Below are positions 36,433 to 49,639 of a DNA stretch of 64,000 nucleotides, piece by piece. A program made the translations under genes and the position numbers. The first letter of the stretch is position 1, and every line of letters starts with the position of its first letter. This DNA comes from Cichorium intybus (taxonomy: Eukaryota; Streptophyta; Magnoliopsida; Asterales; Asteraceae), in assembly GCA_023525715.1 (NCBI GenBank), contig CM042009.1, forward strand, positions 128,056,645-128,120,644, in the 5' to 3' direction. Under the pieces are notes generated by a model. It saw only the letters and a program-made list of their open reading frames with translations. It was not told the origin of the DNA and ran no database searches.

Positions 36433-38462
36433 CATAATTTTATCCAAAAGGTTGCTTTCAATTGTCATCAAATCCAATCAATTAAGTTGTTCTTGTTTAT
36501 TGTAGATTGTAATTATGACTTCAAAATCTTCAATTTGGACAAATTTCTTTCTGCAGATGCAACACTAATAGGAATAGTTAACCAAATTCTATATGCAATA
36601 GATATATTAGGAAAACAATCAACACGTTTTAAAAATTATAGAATATCAATTGATGTCATGTATTTTTTCGGCAAGAAATGTAGAAGTAATTTTTACTAAA
36701 CATATAATCCATTCAATCAATATCATATCGTTCATTCTTCTTAAGTGAAGTTTCAAGAGACTTAGAACAAGACTTTAAGCTCATATCATTTAATGAAAGT
36801 AATTTGTCAGAAACATTAAACAAAAAACAAACATATTACCATATGTTGATATTGTTCAACCCTTGTAGTTAGAGAAATAATTGTTTGATCAACAATGTAT
36901 AAAAATTATTTAACCGTAAAAGACTCTTGTATGGATTGTGAGACACTAGAAACGTATCATTTGAGATCTCATCAAAATGTTTTTTTCTTCTAATTCACGT
37001 CTTTGAATAATGACAATCCACTTAGGTATATTGACTTTACATTTCATTATATCTCCTTTATTCTCAAGTCAATCACTTGATTTTGACCATCACCACATCT
37101 TCTTTTGTTGTTTCTTTTTGTCTTGATATTGATATCATATCACCTTTCTTTATCTTGATGACCTCTCACTTCTTAGTAATTTGGAGTTATTTATTCCCTT
37201 CTGAAGTTTTCCCAAATAATTGAGAATGTCATCTATTGTACTCTTTAATTCCTCATTTCCTTAGTCATCATCAATCCATATTACCTTAAGATATAATGTT
37301 ACATTGTTCTTGTACCCATAATTATGCCTTGTAACTTTTTATATAGTACCTTGTGATACTCAGCTTGAAATATTTTATTATTCATCGATGTTTTCTTTAA
37401 AGTTTCATTTAGGTAAGGTGCCCTAGAGTTTCCCTATTCCCATTGATGAATTCATGCATTTAAAATTCAATCCTCCCATAGGTACTTCTGCATTCCCTTA
37501 ATTTCCCCATCTTGTACTTCATGATTCAAAATCTGGATGCTTTACTTAGTTCTCTTCATCCTTGCCTATTTCCTTTCTTCTTTTTTAAATCTCAATCTAG
37601 ACACATATCTTAAGGTGATACTATTTGACATAACTTTCATACAAATTAGTTTAAGGCCTTCATCTTTGTGATGGCATAGCACGACGTCATGTGCAAGCTC
37701 AAGTTCTTACCATCACTTAACTATTGAGAAACTTTTTCCTAAAAATATAGACAACTTCTATGTTCAATAATACTTTTTTATCCTTCCAAAAAACTTGCAA
37801 CTTCTCCTTATTTGGGTCATAACCTTTGTTAAACATTTTATAAGAATGTGTCTTCTAATGGTATCATGGTTGCTACCATTGGAAAGTATATTATTTAATA
37901 TAAGATTCTCATTAATGAACTAATTTAGGTTCCAATTCCATCTTTTTCAAGGCATACTAGTGACATTGCCTTAATGTTCACCATTAGGTATTTTAATAGC
38001 ATAATTACTTTAAATAGAACGCAATTATAGGTGTATAAATAATTTTATCATTCCCTAGAAGTTGCATGTGCTAATTCTTAAATAATAAGATAAATTTAGT
38101 ATTAGAACACATAAAATTGTAATGGTCAAACTAAGCAACTACCAAACACCGTGTAAGGGGTTATATTTAATTTTTTTCAATATTCTCTTTTTAATCTCAT
38201 CATATCTAAACATTTCGAGGTTCAATTTATGTTACTCTATCATGTAATATATTTAAGTAGGCATTATTAGGTATAAAACCTAAAGGTATACTAAATATAT
38301 ACATGTAAGTATTATAATCATCTTATGCCTTAGGTCCAACCTATTTAGTTGTTCTTGTCTTTACCAAGGTTCCATATTAACTTCTATTTCAAAAACTATT
38401 TAAAACTTAACTTCTAAAACTTAAAGCATAAAACTAGAAATGTTAGGTCTAAGATTTAAATC
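36433..38462. other. AT-rich DNA, probably decayed retroelement interior
   Basis: No ORF or domain could be supported. The stretch is continuous, across the solo LTR, with 40934-41148, which resembles the primer-site side of the triple-LTR family's interior. It may therefore be the interior of an older member. The frame 36364-36699 has no recognised domain. Confidence 0.35.
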
Positions 38463-40933
38463 TGTAACACCCTAATTTTTTTATTATTAAAAAACATTAA
38501 TTAAATCTAAAGTACACTTTTGGACACAAAAACTTATAAGTAAATTAAACATTTTAAGATAATTAAATCGTTTGAATCAGAGTAATGGTGTTACCAAAAC
38601 AGAAAATTAATAAACACATTTAAAAGCGGAAGGTTTAAAACAATAAATTACTTAAAAGGTCCCTTCACTTATTCTGATACGAGCTCGGAGCGATCACGTC
38701 TTGTTCTATTCCAAAAATACCTCTTAACCTGAAATGCTAGAATTTAACGGGTAAGCGAAAACGCTTAGTGAGAAACACAGTACTCGCATATTATACCAAT
38801 CACATGCATCCACTGTAACACATCCGTTCATTTACATACATACCACAAAACAAAACATAAGATAGCATAACATAACTAAACACATACAGTTGGTACCAAC
38901 TACTATACACAGGCCGATTCCCCCGAAGGGCTTGTCTCGGACACTGCCACCGGCCACTTTACCCCGTGGGTCCTTCATGACCAGCCGACTAAACCACTTT
39001 GCGTGGGTCCTTCGTGATTAGTCAATTTACATACAGCATATATTCAAATAATTCGTATAAACATACAAACACATTACATGCACGGTTAACATAATAAGCA
39101 AGTTAGTGTAACTCACCTGATACCATAGTGTGCTAGCAGCGATCCGAATGTCAACCATCAAACATTTCACGTATTCCTACAAGTATTTTCAATAAAAACT
39201 ACTTAGATTATAGTATAATTTGCTACTTTATATTACTTATATACATTATACGTTTTAGCTTCTTTTTCTATCCATACATTAAGCCTTTACCAAAAGACCT
39301 TAACATGTTAAGTTATTTGCGACATAAACTCTTATTAAGAGCATTGGAATATTCATTTAAAATGGTATTTAGTTCACGTATTACTTGTCGCTTATTATTA
39401 AGTTATTTTCCGTTTACTTTTAGTCTTAAAGCCTTTAGACATTACGTCCTTTATGAATTAAGCTCGTACTTTTAACACCAACAAATGTCTTTATAAACTT
39501 CTCAATACATGTTAAATATGTCCAAACATATGATTCCTAAGGTCTTATTGCATTAAGGACTTAATAAGACACTTTTGTGATTTTTCTTAATTAAGCCCTT
39601 TTTGACCCCCGTCCAGTTTTTTGACAATAACTCATACACCATAAGTCCAAATGACAAGTGCCATACCTTTATAGAAACTAGACTTGATTTCCAACAAATG
39701 TCTATCTAAGGTAATTTTTCCAATTTGGCTTCTATTTTTCACAAAACAGCTTGCAAGAACAGGGACATAATCTGTTACGAGATTTTTTGCATATTTTCTA
39801 ACTTTTTACAACTTTTCTTGGCTTAATCTCTATAGACATCTTCTATTAAGTTCTTAATGGCATGATTTCAGCTTAGTAGGATTTATTTACATATTAAGAC
39901 TTTAACAATGATTAGAACTAAACTTGCACAATAGGGCATCACAACTAGGTTTTACATAACATCATACACATCTAACGAGCTTCACATGATTTGGACAGCC
40001 CAAAACACCAATGGAACTTCACCTTAAGGCTGATCTTGGGGTCATAAACATAATTATAATCCATCATGGTGTTTTGGTGATGGTGCTTGGTGCTAAGAAT
40101 AAGAGGAAACAAATGGAACAAGTAAAATTTCATTACCTTCATCGCCTAATACTTCAAGGTTTATAGACCCTCCTTCTCCTTCATCTCCTCCTCCCTTTTG
40201 CTGTCCAGATTTTGCTGCTACTGTACCGAATCTTTACTCACAATTGTGCAGGGAAAATCCCGCCAAAACGCTCCTAAAACCTCACATTCTTGCTGGAGTT
40301 TCTCGGCTCAAAAGAAACCGGGAGTGGGGTTTGTGTATGTGTGTTTACGGGAAGAACAAGAGATAAAGCTTATATAGCTTCAACGACAATGAGTTACCTA
40401 CTGCAACTAAGATTCCGATCAGCAACATAGCGAGCATCTCGATTTTGATGTTCTTGGCAAACACCCCCACCGCTCATGCTATCTTTCTCCCTCGCGTCTA
40501 TCTCTCTTCCTCGGCAATCACAACGTACCTGAGGAGACAGGGTAGGGTATCGTGATGTAACGATCGTCGAGTGAGTTGGATCGAGTGATGGGTGCATACG
40601 GCCCTTAATTTGATTTCATGCACTTTGTGTAATTGGCAACTTTGATCCTCCAGTTTTCCATGTTTATTTTTGTTCTACCCCAAACAAAAGTTGTTTTATA
40701 ACCTAAGTTTATACTAATGCCAATTTAGTCCGTCAAGTGTGTTTTAAATATTGGTACGAAATTAAAATCACTTATTTAATAATCTTTTATTAGTAATATG
40801 CTTATTATCTTTATTTTTTTATCATTGTTATAATTTCTAATAATTTGAAATAATTAAACTGATGTTTCTTAAAATGGATAAAAACAAACAATTAGCTAAA
40901 TAATTACCGAATTGAAAATGGGCCGGCGTTACA
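38463..40933 (-). repeat. Solo LTR, Ty3/gypsy chromovirus-type
   Basis: Flanked by the 5-bp direct repeat AAATC (38458-38462 and 40934-40938). On the minus strand it starts TGTAACGCCGGCCCA and ends TTAGGGTGTTACA, giving the TG...CA ends of an LTR of 2471 bp. There is no interior and no second LTR, so it is the product of LTR-LTR recombination. It contains a TATATAAGC box on the minus strand near 40370 and a stem-loop at 38751-38772. The minus-strand frame 40394-40597 is not credited as a gene. Confidence 0.85.
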
Positions 40934-40938
40934 AAATC

Positions 40939-41148
40939 CAAGATAATAAAATATTAATGTCATCGCTAGGAAATGTCGAATACTAAGGACAAATCATACT
41001 ATCTTAAGCATGTAAGGATGAGATACTAGGATCAAATCCTAAATACATGCTAACCATCTATTCGAGTTGACCACTTAAGCTTACGGTTTGATTTCGAGCA
41101 TTACTCTAAGTACCTAGTTCACTTGAATTCAAAGCTCTTATGCAAATT
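40939..41148 (-). mobile_element. Interior remnant next to a degenerate LTR
   Basis: The words AGTACCTAGTTCACTTGAATT and GCTCTTATGCAAATTGA correspond to the primer-site side of the triple-LTR element (AGTACCTAGTTCACTTAAACT, GCTCTGATACCAAATTGA). The primer site itself is mutated. Confidence 0.6.
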
Positions 41149-43795
41149 GACACATCCCTCACATAGGCTATTTGAAATAACATATATAAAAGTAGTTTCA
41201 AGACATTTTTAGAAATATTTCAAGTGTAGAATAAAGTTCAAAAAGTTAAGTTCCAAATAATTTGGTAAAATGTGAGAGTGTAACAATTTAATCAAGAAAC
41301 AATAGTTTAATACATTTTACATCTTAATTATAACATCATGTAAATATCCAAAAGCTAAAGTCCATATTCGGCCTTCAAATATGTCTTCTAGTATGAATAC
41401 ATGTCAAAATACAAGTGTTAAGCTTAGAAATCCTAGTGAACGTTATTGAGGTCAACTCTTAAGAGTATTGGATACTTTGGCAATATAAATCCAAAATCAA
41501 ACCCCAAAAAAATAGTTTTATAAAGCATCAAAAGAATGGAAATTTTCATTTGTTGGGAAAGAAGCATGTAAAAGGGAGCAATAGCATTACTCAATATCAT
41601 CAAAAATCAAAATAACATTAACATAAAATATGCAATGCAATGAAAATGCTTCTAAACCCAACCCAAAAACCTCATACTCCAACATCTCACTTGTCAAAAA
41701 TAGGAATTTTCCGTGTAAAGAATATGCATAGCAAAATAATTCATATAACGACACTGAATGCTAGGATAATGTGCCCGTCAAACAAGATCCACATGAGAAG
41801 TAGCTAGTATAACTTTCAAGTGAGTCATGTCTAGAATATGATCACATCGTCCAATCATCAAAACATCAAAGCTTGGTACCTAAGTCATAATTGGTTACAC
41901 AAGTCATCATATCGTACTAAGTTAATGCACAATCTCTTAAATAAAATCAAGAACAAGGCATCAAAGTTATTTCCATTTATAAGAAAACTCATTTCAAAAA
42001 TACTATGTGAATACACATTCATACTTATAGCATACACATAGCATATGTGGAAAACCTTATAAAAGGAATTAAAGCTCATCAAAACATCGAAAATAGGATA
42101 GGGAAATGTGTTCATGGTAATAACTCGCATTCACTAGTTGAAACACCTTAATGTCACTACCCAAGTGGTTTGGAAACTAAGTGGTCAACTAAAATTATCA
42201 ATAAATCAATTAATGAATAACTAATTCCTTTCAAATCATCATAAGCAATGTTTCCAACCTTTAGTGTCTTATTTTTATACTTTGAATAACATATTAAAAC
42301 TAGTAAAGAATCCATGGAATCAATTAGAGTTGCTTTGTATCAGAATGAATATTTCCATAGTGGACCATAAGGTCTACCACTTCGAGCAGTTTTTCTTCAC
42401 GGGTTGTCCAAACTTGTCTAAAAGAGTTCTGATCCCTTCTAACTTTTAATGATCCTAAATGTGTACTAAATCCTAACACATATCTTAAACCTATTTAATT
42501 CGTTAACAAAAAAATAATGTAATATTCTAATGTGATGATCTAATGTGATTTGTAGATTCAAAAGCTTGATTATATTCACTATATATCACATTACTTCAAA
42601 TTAAGACAAAAGTTTCTCTTGACACTAGATTATGACAAAATATTATTCAATTTGAATTTATAAGCTAAGTATAGGACTATACTTGAAGTTACAATAAATC
42701 TATTATTAGATCATGTCATAAACCAAACTTAGAACTTCAATAAAGTTCCTTGACAATTTAAAAACCTCAATTAGATTAACAGATAATAATGGCCCTACAT
42801 ATTGGAGTCATTAACTCACTATGAGTTTAAGAAACTCAAATCAAAGCTAAATAGAGTATCAAATTCATATAATAAAAATAAAATTTGTAATTCACCATTT
42901 CTAGGGTTTAGAGCTTCTAAAACATGTATTGATTCCAAATCTAGGTTGTAAAATAGGAAATAAAGCTATAGTTGATTTCTGGGCAAAGAATCATCATCTA
43001 CACTCACTTCCTTATTAACACAAATCCTCTTAAACTTATAATTTGTGAAGGTTTCATAAAAGTAAATATAATATTTTAGAAAGATGAAGAGAATTAGTCA
43101 CCTACCTCCAAGCTAGATGTAGGTTCAAGCTTCCAAACTCTCAATCAAATGAACTACAATCCTCTCAAGCCTTTAAGAATTGCCACACACCACCTCTCAA
43201 GCTATCAAACCATTTAAAATGGAAGGGGTGTGGCAAATGGGGATATCTTCTAAAGTTTGGATATTTGTCATATTTTGTCCTTATAGGTTTCTCACTAAGT
43301 ACCAAACTATTTTCTATTTACAGAAAAATATATAAAACTTAGATAACAATCCTAGAAATTTAGTTTCTTAAAAATTTGGGCCCAAATTTAGTTAAGTCAT
43401 TGTATCATTTAAGTTTCTGAATTCGGCAAGTTTATTGGCCTTCGTTCTTCAAATTTTCCACTAAATCCCAAAATAACAGCCACCAAATAAACCTAGCAAC
43501 TCCTACTTAACCATTTCAATATCAATTTATTAACATTTAAATTCTAAAACGAAGTTCATAAATTTAAATCCAAGTCATACCAAAGTTTCCCAAAACTTGG
43601 TAAAAATAGGCTCCCATCACTAAAATATTAATTTAACCCTAAGACAACATTCTAATAACTTGAAACTTTTAAATTCATAATTTTTCCTAATCTATTTATT
43701 TCTATATTTTATTATATTATTTATATTTTATATTATTTTTCAAGGTAATTTCTCATTACGGGTAAAACTTGTAACCCCAAAAATACAGGTGTTCA
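41149..43795 (-). repeat. Degenerate LTR related to the triple-LTR family
   Basis: Its left end (CACATCCCTCACATAGGC) and following order of motifs (GAGAGTGTAACAATTTAATC, TGAATACATGTCAAAATA, AATCCTAGTGAACGT) parallel 23642-24060. The right end ACAGGTGTTCAT parallels CACGGATGTTACA. The divergence is large, so this insertion is much older. Frames inside it (41838-42041, 41885-42130 and 42264-42449) are not genes. Confidence 0.55.
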
Positions 43796-44440
43796 TCTAC
43801 CATTTTGGTCGTAAAGAATAATCGATAAAGAAAATTTTGACATATCCTATTCCTTTGATCTAGATGATGATCTATTTTTTAGAAATTGGTCACAATATAA
43901 TGTTAGATGTCTCATGAGAATCCTTAGATGTTTTATCTTTTTTCTTGTGTTAAAATTAACTTAAAAAGAAGTAAGTCAATCGTTGTTGGGATCAATTTGA
44001 TTGAGGATGAAGAGCTTACATGAATAATACGATGTTCTCTAATTCAAATCCTTTTTATACCTTAAGCTACCGGTGGGTACAAATATGTCTAGAACTATGG
44101 GAACAGGTTATTGAAATATTTATGAGTAAGCTTTTTAAGAGTTAAAACTTTATTAGTGGGTGGAATTACTCTCTCGAAATTAGTCTTGAGATTTATTATA
44201 TATCCTTTTTTAAAAGCCCCAATACAATTCAGACATTGAATGAGACAAAAGAACAATTAGATCGACCAATACAAATACATATAATAATAACACGTCCACA
44301 AACACTACCTACAAAATCACGAAACAAAAAAAAAAAAAGTTACATAAAATAAATCCGTTTCTCAACAACACGATATTTCCAGAAAAAAACTAAGTTACTA
44401 GAATCTAAATTAAGCACATGAACAAGAACAATAATAAAAT
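43796..44440. other. Intergenic DNA 3' of HIRA
   Basis: No gene recognised. The proximal part (about 44200-44440) should hold the HIRA 3' UTR and polyadenylation site. Confidence 0.5.
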
Positions 44441-47400
44441 TCATGAAGTCATTTCATCAGCCGGTGGGACAGTGACCAAAACTGTTTCAGATTTATTTGT
44501 CCCAGGTGGGTCCACATCCATTTGATCAGAAATAACCGGATTTTCTTCATCCATTGGTTGTGAACCAGAATCTTGAACTACTTGATCTGTCATTGGCGGT
44601 GCAGTTGTGGTTTGATCTGTTGCCTGTGGTTGAGAGTCCATGTTGGTGGCGGCGGTGGTGGTGGTGGTGGGTGGAGGTTCGAGGTTTGGGTTGGTGGTTT
44701 TGTATTCGGATAAAAGATCCATGAACTCGTTTAACAGTCGTTGAACTTTCCGGTTTGATGCCATTGCTGGAAGAATATCTTCTCTTAAAAGTTTATGTTT
44801 CTTCATTCCCTGTAAAAACGTATAAATCATGTTATAAAAATCCAAAAAAATGTGTAAATTGTTAAAAATACAAAAAAGAAATAAAATAAAAAAAACTGAC
44901 AAGAACACAAGGATCCCAAGCTGAATTTGTTGAAGATTCCGCCATTCCCGTTGGAGGTCCGAGAAAATTCTCGCACACTTCGCGTAATCGTGACTCGTCG
45001 GCTTCCCTGAATTTTAGGAGTGGATGACATGTCGTGTTCTCATTCGTTAGTTCGATAAAACAAATAATAATAATAAAATAAAAAATGTACCTAGCGAGAA
45101 AACGTATATACGACAAGAGACACTGTCGATATTCGTTTGGAGATTTTAAGGAAAGAGCGGACGCCAGCTGGGCTTCTAAGTGAGCGCGTGTTTGTACTCC
45201 GTCATCGGTTACTCTGTGAAGGGAGAATAACTTGAATGAGTAAAAGATAGGGGGTGAATATGTAATTATGGATGTGAAGCGGGTGAAAAATGGAAATGTT
45301 GAAATTTCGAGGGACTGGACCTGCTCCAGCCGGGTTTTCTGGCTAGGAATTTTCTGACGTCGACTTGTAAAGCAGCCAATTCGCCGTTTTGGGGGAAGCC
45401 TAAATTGAAGGAGCTTGCGAAATTTGAAGCGGGGAAGCAATCGTCCGCAACACGTAGCCAACACATGAGGCTCATGTCGAACATGAATGCGTGGCGTGTT
45501 GCGAGTGTGACAAGTGGCGATCCGGACTTTGATAACTTTGCGGATATGACTTTAATCGTCCCTGAAAATTTAAAAAAAGAAAGTGCACAAGTTATAAGTC
45601 TAGAGACACTACCTAAGTTTTTCATGTTTGACTTTAGTTCTTACCGGTTGACTTTGGGTCGGAAGCCATAAGTGAGGCTAATGAGCCATGAAGTATACAT
45701 TTGCGGTTAAAAAGATCCCACACATACAACGCCCCTTTTCTTGTTACAAGTAACAACTTCCAAGATTCATCACAATCAATGAACACCGGTGTGGACCCCA
45801 TCATCATTGTTGGCATAGATCTTCGCCCACATTTTGTGTAAACCTTTTCAAGATTTTAACATTAAATATAAATACTAATTATACCGAAAAACATTACATT
45901 TTGGGCAGTTTCGCAGTTTAACTACTGATACTTTATTTTTTCAAATTAACCATAAAATATATAATCATTCTTAATAAAAAAAATTTAAAAAAAAACTAAC
46001 CTGAAGTGAACCATCTTCACACCCCACAGCCCAAAAATTCACATTTCCCGCCAAAACCGTAACACTCCCGGATATCCGGTCAGACCAAAGACTTTGACCA
46101 TTTTTCGTGCAAGAAATCTCCGTTTCCTTCATCGTAAATGACGTTCCTACCCCTACAAGATCATTAGGTGCATGTTCTTTCGGCCTAGCTTCCAAACAAA
46201 CATGTCCCAAATCACCTCCCTCTTTACAAACCACCCTAATCGAAAGATTTTTACAAGACCCCAATTTTTTCAAACCTCCAATTTGTTCAACACCAACATT
46301 CCCATCTTTATCAGAAGAAACCGCGACCTTTTCAATAACTAGACTCTCACTAACAGTAGCGCGTGCACACACACCGGATCGCTCCCTCGTGTCAGACACC
46401 GCGGGTCCCACTGTCATTCTTTTACTAGGCGGGCCCTCACGGAACGAATCGTGCACACCGTTATCGTCGGTTGACTTTGTGGAAAAGTCAACGGTTTGGG
46501 GGATGTTTTCGGGGACTCTGACGGCTTCCGGAATGATCCGTTTCCGGCCATCGGGTCGCCGGTATTCTCGTTGTTTCACCGGACTTGAAACTCGGGTTGA
46601 CGGTTTAATGGCGGATGGATTATTATTGGTGGTGGTGGTGGGACCGAGTTGTTGTAATGATTCGGACACTTTTGATTTAATGGTGGATGGATTGTTGGTT
46701 GTGGTTGTGGTGGTGGTGGTGGTGGTGGTGGTGGTGGTTCCGGTGACTTTTTTGGAGGCGGCTTCTAGAAGCAATTGGGCGGGGCTTTCTGCTAAAGTTG
46801 ATTGTCGGATGATGACGTCACCGTATCGGCTCTTTTTTAGGTCTTCTAGTTCGGTGTCAGTCAAACGTTGACCAAGTTCTTTGACCTCAAAGTGGAAAGT
46901 GGCTACAGTTCCATCTAGAGAACATGCAAATAGTGAATATCCATCTGGGCTCCTGAAAAGATGAATGGAGTAAAGCAGTAAGGGTTTGTTTTTATAAAAT
47001 AAAAATAAATAAATGAGAGGAATTTGACTTTAGTTATGAGTAAATGTGACTTACCAAGATAAATCCACAACACTTTGAGAAAAGAAGTGCTTGGCAACGA
47101 ATAAAGGGCGAGCACTTGCAGTAGTCCACACAGTAATGGTTCGATCTTGACTTCCAATTGCAATAACATTATACGGTTGTGATTCTTTTCCGTTATTTTT
47201 CGAAAACCCATTTGCCCACCCACCAGAAGCGGCTTTTTGTTCATGGCTATTCGTTGGATTTCTTTTAAACATGGAATGATTAAACTTGACCACAATAATA
47301 GGTGCATTATGTCCTAAAAAGTCAAAGGTAGCAGTCCATTCCCCTCTTTCTAACACAGGTGCTGAATGTCGTGGTTTTTGGAACCCGTGTGTTGTTGTTA

Positions 47401-48643
47401 TGAAATGACCACAAGGAGACCACCCAAGTCGCCTGAAAAAAGTAGAACCAAGCTGCCAAAAAAACAAATAATTAAGTGGCGTAAAAAAGTAAGAAACAAT
47501 TTATTTATTTGAAATTTATAAGTACGTACGGATTTTGTCCAGTGTCCGTCTGTCCTATGTGCAAGACTCCAGTCAGATGTCCGCCAAATAATGACGGTTT
47601 TGTCATCCGATTGGCTTGCTATAAACGAACCGATTGGGTCCCACGTCACACCTTTGACTAAACTCGAGTGACCCCGTAAAACAGCTGTACAAATGCCATT
47701 GGACACATCCCATATGTGAATAGTATTATCCAAACTCCCACTAGCCAAAGTTGAATCATCTGGTGACCAATTAAGATCCACCTACTCTATGCAAAAGAAA
47801 GGAAAAAAACTCCATGGTTAGACCTTTGACTTTTGAGTTTTGAGTTTTGACCTTTGAGTTTTAGTGTAAAATGGAAGAAGAGTAGATGATAATTAGTTAA
47901 TTACCACATCTGCAGTATGTCCTCTCAAAGTGGATGCAATTTTCCAGTTTTCAACATCGGGGGCTTCTCCACTACCAAATTCAGTGGTTCCAGATCCGGG
48001 TTTTCTTTCATGGATTTGAATCACTTGATCATCTGACCCTGATGCAATGTACCGACCATGTTTTGCCCATCTGACGCAATTGACTGATCCAAAATGATCA
48101 CGAAGTGTAGCAAGTAGTTCTAACTTTGGTTTATTTGGATCCAATTGCAGGACTTTGGCAACGTATTTCATGTTCCAAATCCTTACCTACATGATGAAAA
48201 AAGTGGAACAATGTTCATGGCACAATTTAGGAATTAGGATGTTCGTGTGTAGATAGATCTTATAGCATTATGCTTTTAAGTGTGGTTCATTGGTTTAGGG
48301 CTCAGAAGCCTCGCAAATTATTTTCATGTAATTGAAGTCCAATCTGTGAGTAAGAGTGTAATGGGGTATAACTTATATTGACAAACTGGAATGATGTCAT
48401 ATAAGTTAATCAAGTATTACAGCTTCGTAGAATTGTGATTTATCGTCAAACCCTAGCAATCCAAACAAAAATACGGTCTTCTTTACATAATAACAGTAAG
48501 AGAACACGAAATTGGAAGCGCATTATGATTAATACCTTATGATCGCCACCACCAGTGGCAAATCTAAGTCCCCCAGGCTGTATATCAATTGAGAAGATTT
48601 GCATGCCTTCATGTTTAACCCAATTTGGTTTTTCTGCAATCAT
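44441..48643 (-). CDS. HIRA: Histone chaperone HIRA, 10 exons, 1009 aa
   Basis: HIRA deposits histone H3.3-H4 in a replication-independent way in the nucleus. Minus-strand exons: 48643-48536, 48186-47905, 47781-47530, 47452-47055, 46952-46001, 45843-45645, 45561-45321, 45213-45091, 45006-44901 and 44809-44441; all introns are GT-AG and the phases agree. The start MIAEKPNWVKHEGMQIFSID is the family start; an in-frame TTG two codons upstream is not used. Residues 1-375 form the WD40 propeller (GSDDQVIQIH, GSLDNTIHIWD, SQSDDKTVIIW, GSQDRTITVW). A B-domain-like motif RRPDGRKRIIPEA lies near residues 476-490, and the Hira C-terminal domain follows (exons 5-9). A Thr run near 419-432 is encoded by a GGT/GTG-type repeat. 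The length fits plant HIRA (about 1020 aa). It looks intact. Confidence 0.95.
46690..46740. repeat. Trinucleotide repeat (GGT)n inside HIRA exon 5
   Basis: Nearly uninterrupted GGT units on the plus strand, coding for about 14 Thr (ACC codons) in HIRA. It lies in the linker between the WD40 propeller and the B domain, where length change is probably tolerated. Confidence 0.85.
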
Positions 48644-49620
48644 CTTCAAATACGTTGATGTTCAAGCGAAACCCAAACGAGCTTGATTAACAAAGGGAAT
48701 CAGTATCATAATACGAATATCTCTACAGCAGTTCCATCACGAAGAAAAGCCCAGAAAAACCATTGTCTGAATTGGAAAATTAGGGAAAATGGGATAAACC
48801 CCTTTTTCGAAATTTTGGTGCCCTTTTTTCTTGACAAAAACCCTAGAGTTGGGGGTGTTTGCGAGCTTTTTGTTCTTTAAACGGTCATAAGCCGATGGTA
48901 TGCGATGAGTCGATGAGGACTCTACTAGTGTCGCAAAATATACATATTGTATTTCAAGGCCCTCTAATTTTCATTGATCTACATAATTCGTCCCTCAAAA
49001 ATATTGCTTACGTTGTTAACCTTTAATGAGAGTTGTGGTTAGTCTATTCCCATTTTAGAATCGTCTTTATCCAAAGTGTAGTCAACTTCGAAAAGTTATC
49101 TTTATAAAAGCAATGACGTTATAGAATATTGAGTAAATTATATTTTGCTTCATGTATGTATGTTTTGTTTATCAAATTCGAAAAACAATATATTTGCAAT
49201 TATGGTCCTTATTTGTAGTTTATTTCCTATAAAATGATTATTTTGTTTCTTATGTTGCTTTTTTACTTTTTTTTTCATTTATTTAGTTGTTTATGTTTTC
49301 GTCAAATTAGGAGGCCCCATACCTCATCCTCACATCAAATCCAACTCATTTATCTCAACCTTACCCTGACCATTCATATTCTATGTGAACTACCTCTACC
49401 GCCACTATTCTTTTTTCTCCTCAAGAATCATGGTTAGATATCTCATAGTAGCCTCTCTTTTCTGCAGCATGAAAATCCATTGCCACAAACATAAATAAAT
49501 GATTTTTAGTTTGGTTGTAATTGTGTTTAGAGTTTTAGATTTTGATATTGGATCGGGTTTTGATGTTGTTTTAGAATCGACTCCCCTCGTACTCTATATT
49601 TGGTTCTCTAACAAATGATT
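48644..49620. other. HIRA 5' flank and intergenic DNA
   Basis: The HIRA promoter and 5' UTR should lie in the first few hundred bases; no clear TATA box was found. The short plus-strand frames 48683-48880 and 49234-49437 have no domain. Confidence 0.45.
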
Positions 49621-49639
49621 GTAAGTTGCAACACGCACA

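Noticed and set aside
46107..46871. 254-residue plus-strand ORF
   Set aside because: Antisense shadow of HIRA exon 5.
48641..48649. HIRA start two codons upstream at 48649
   Set aside because: That codon is TTG; the family start MIAEKP begins at the ATG at 48643.
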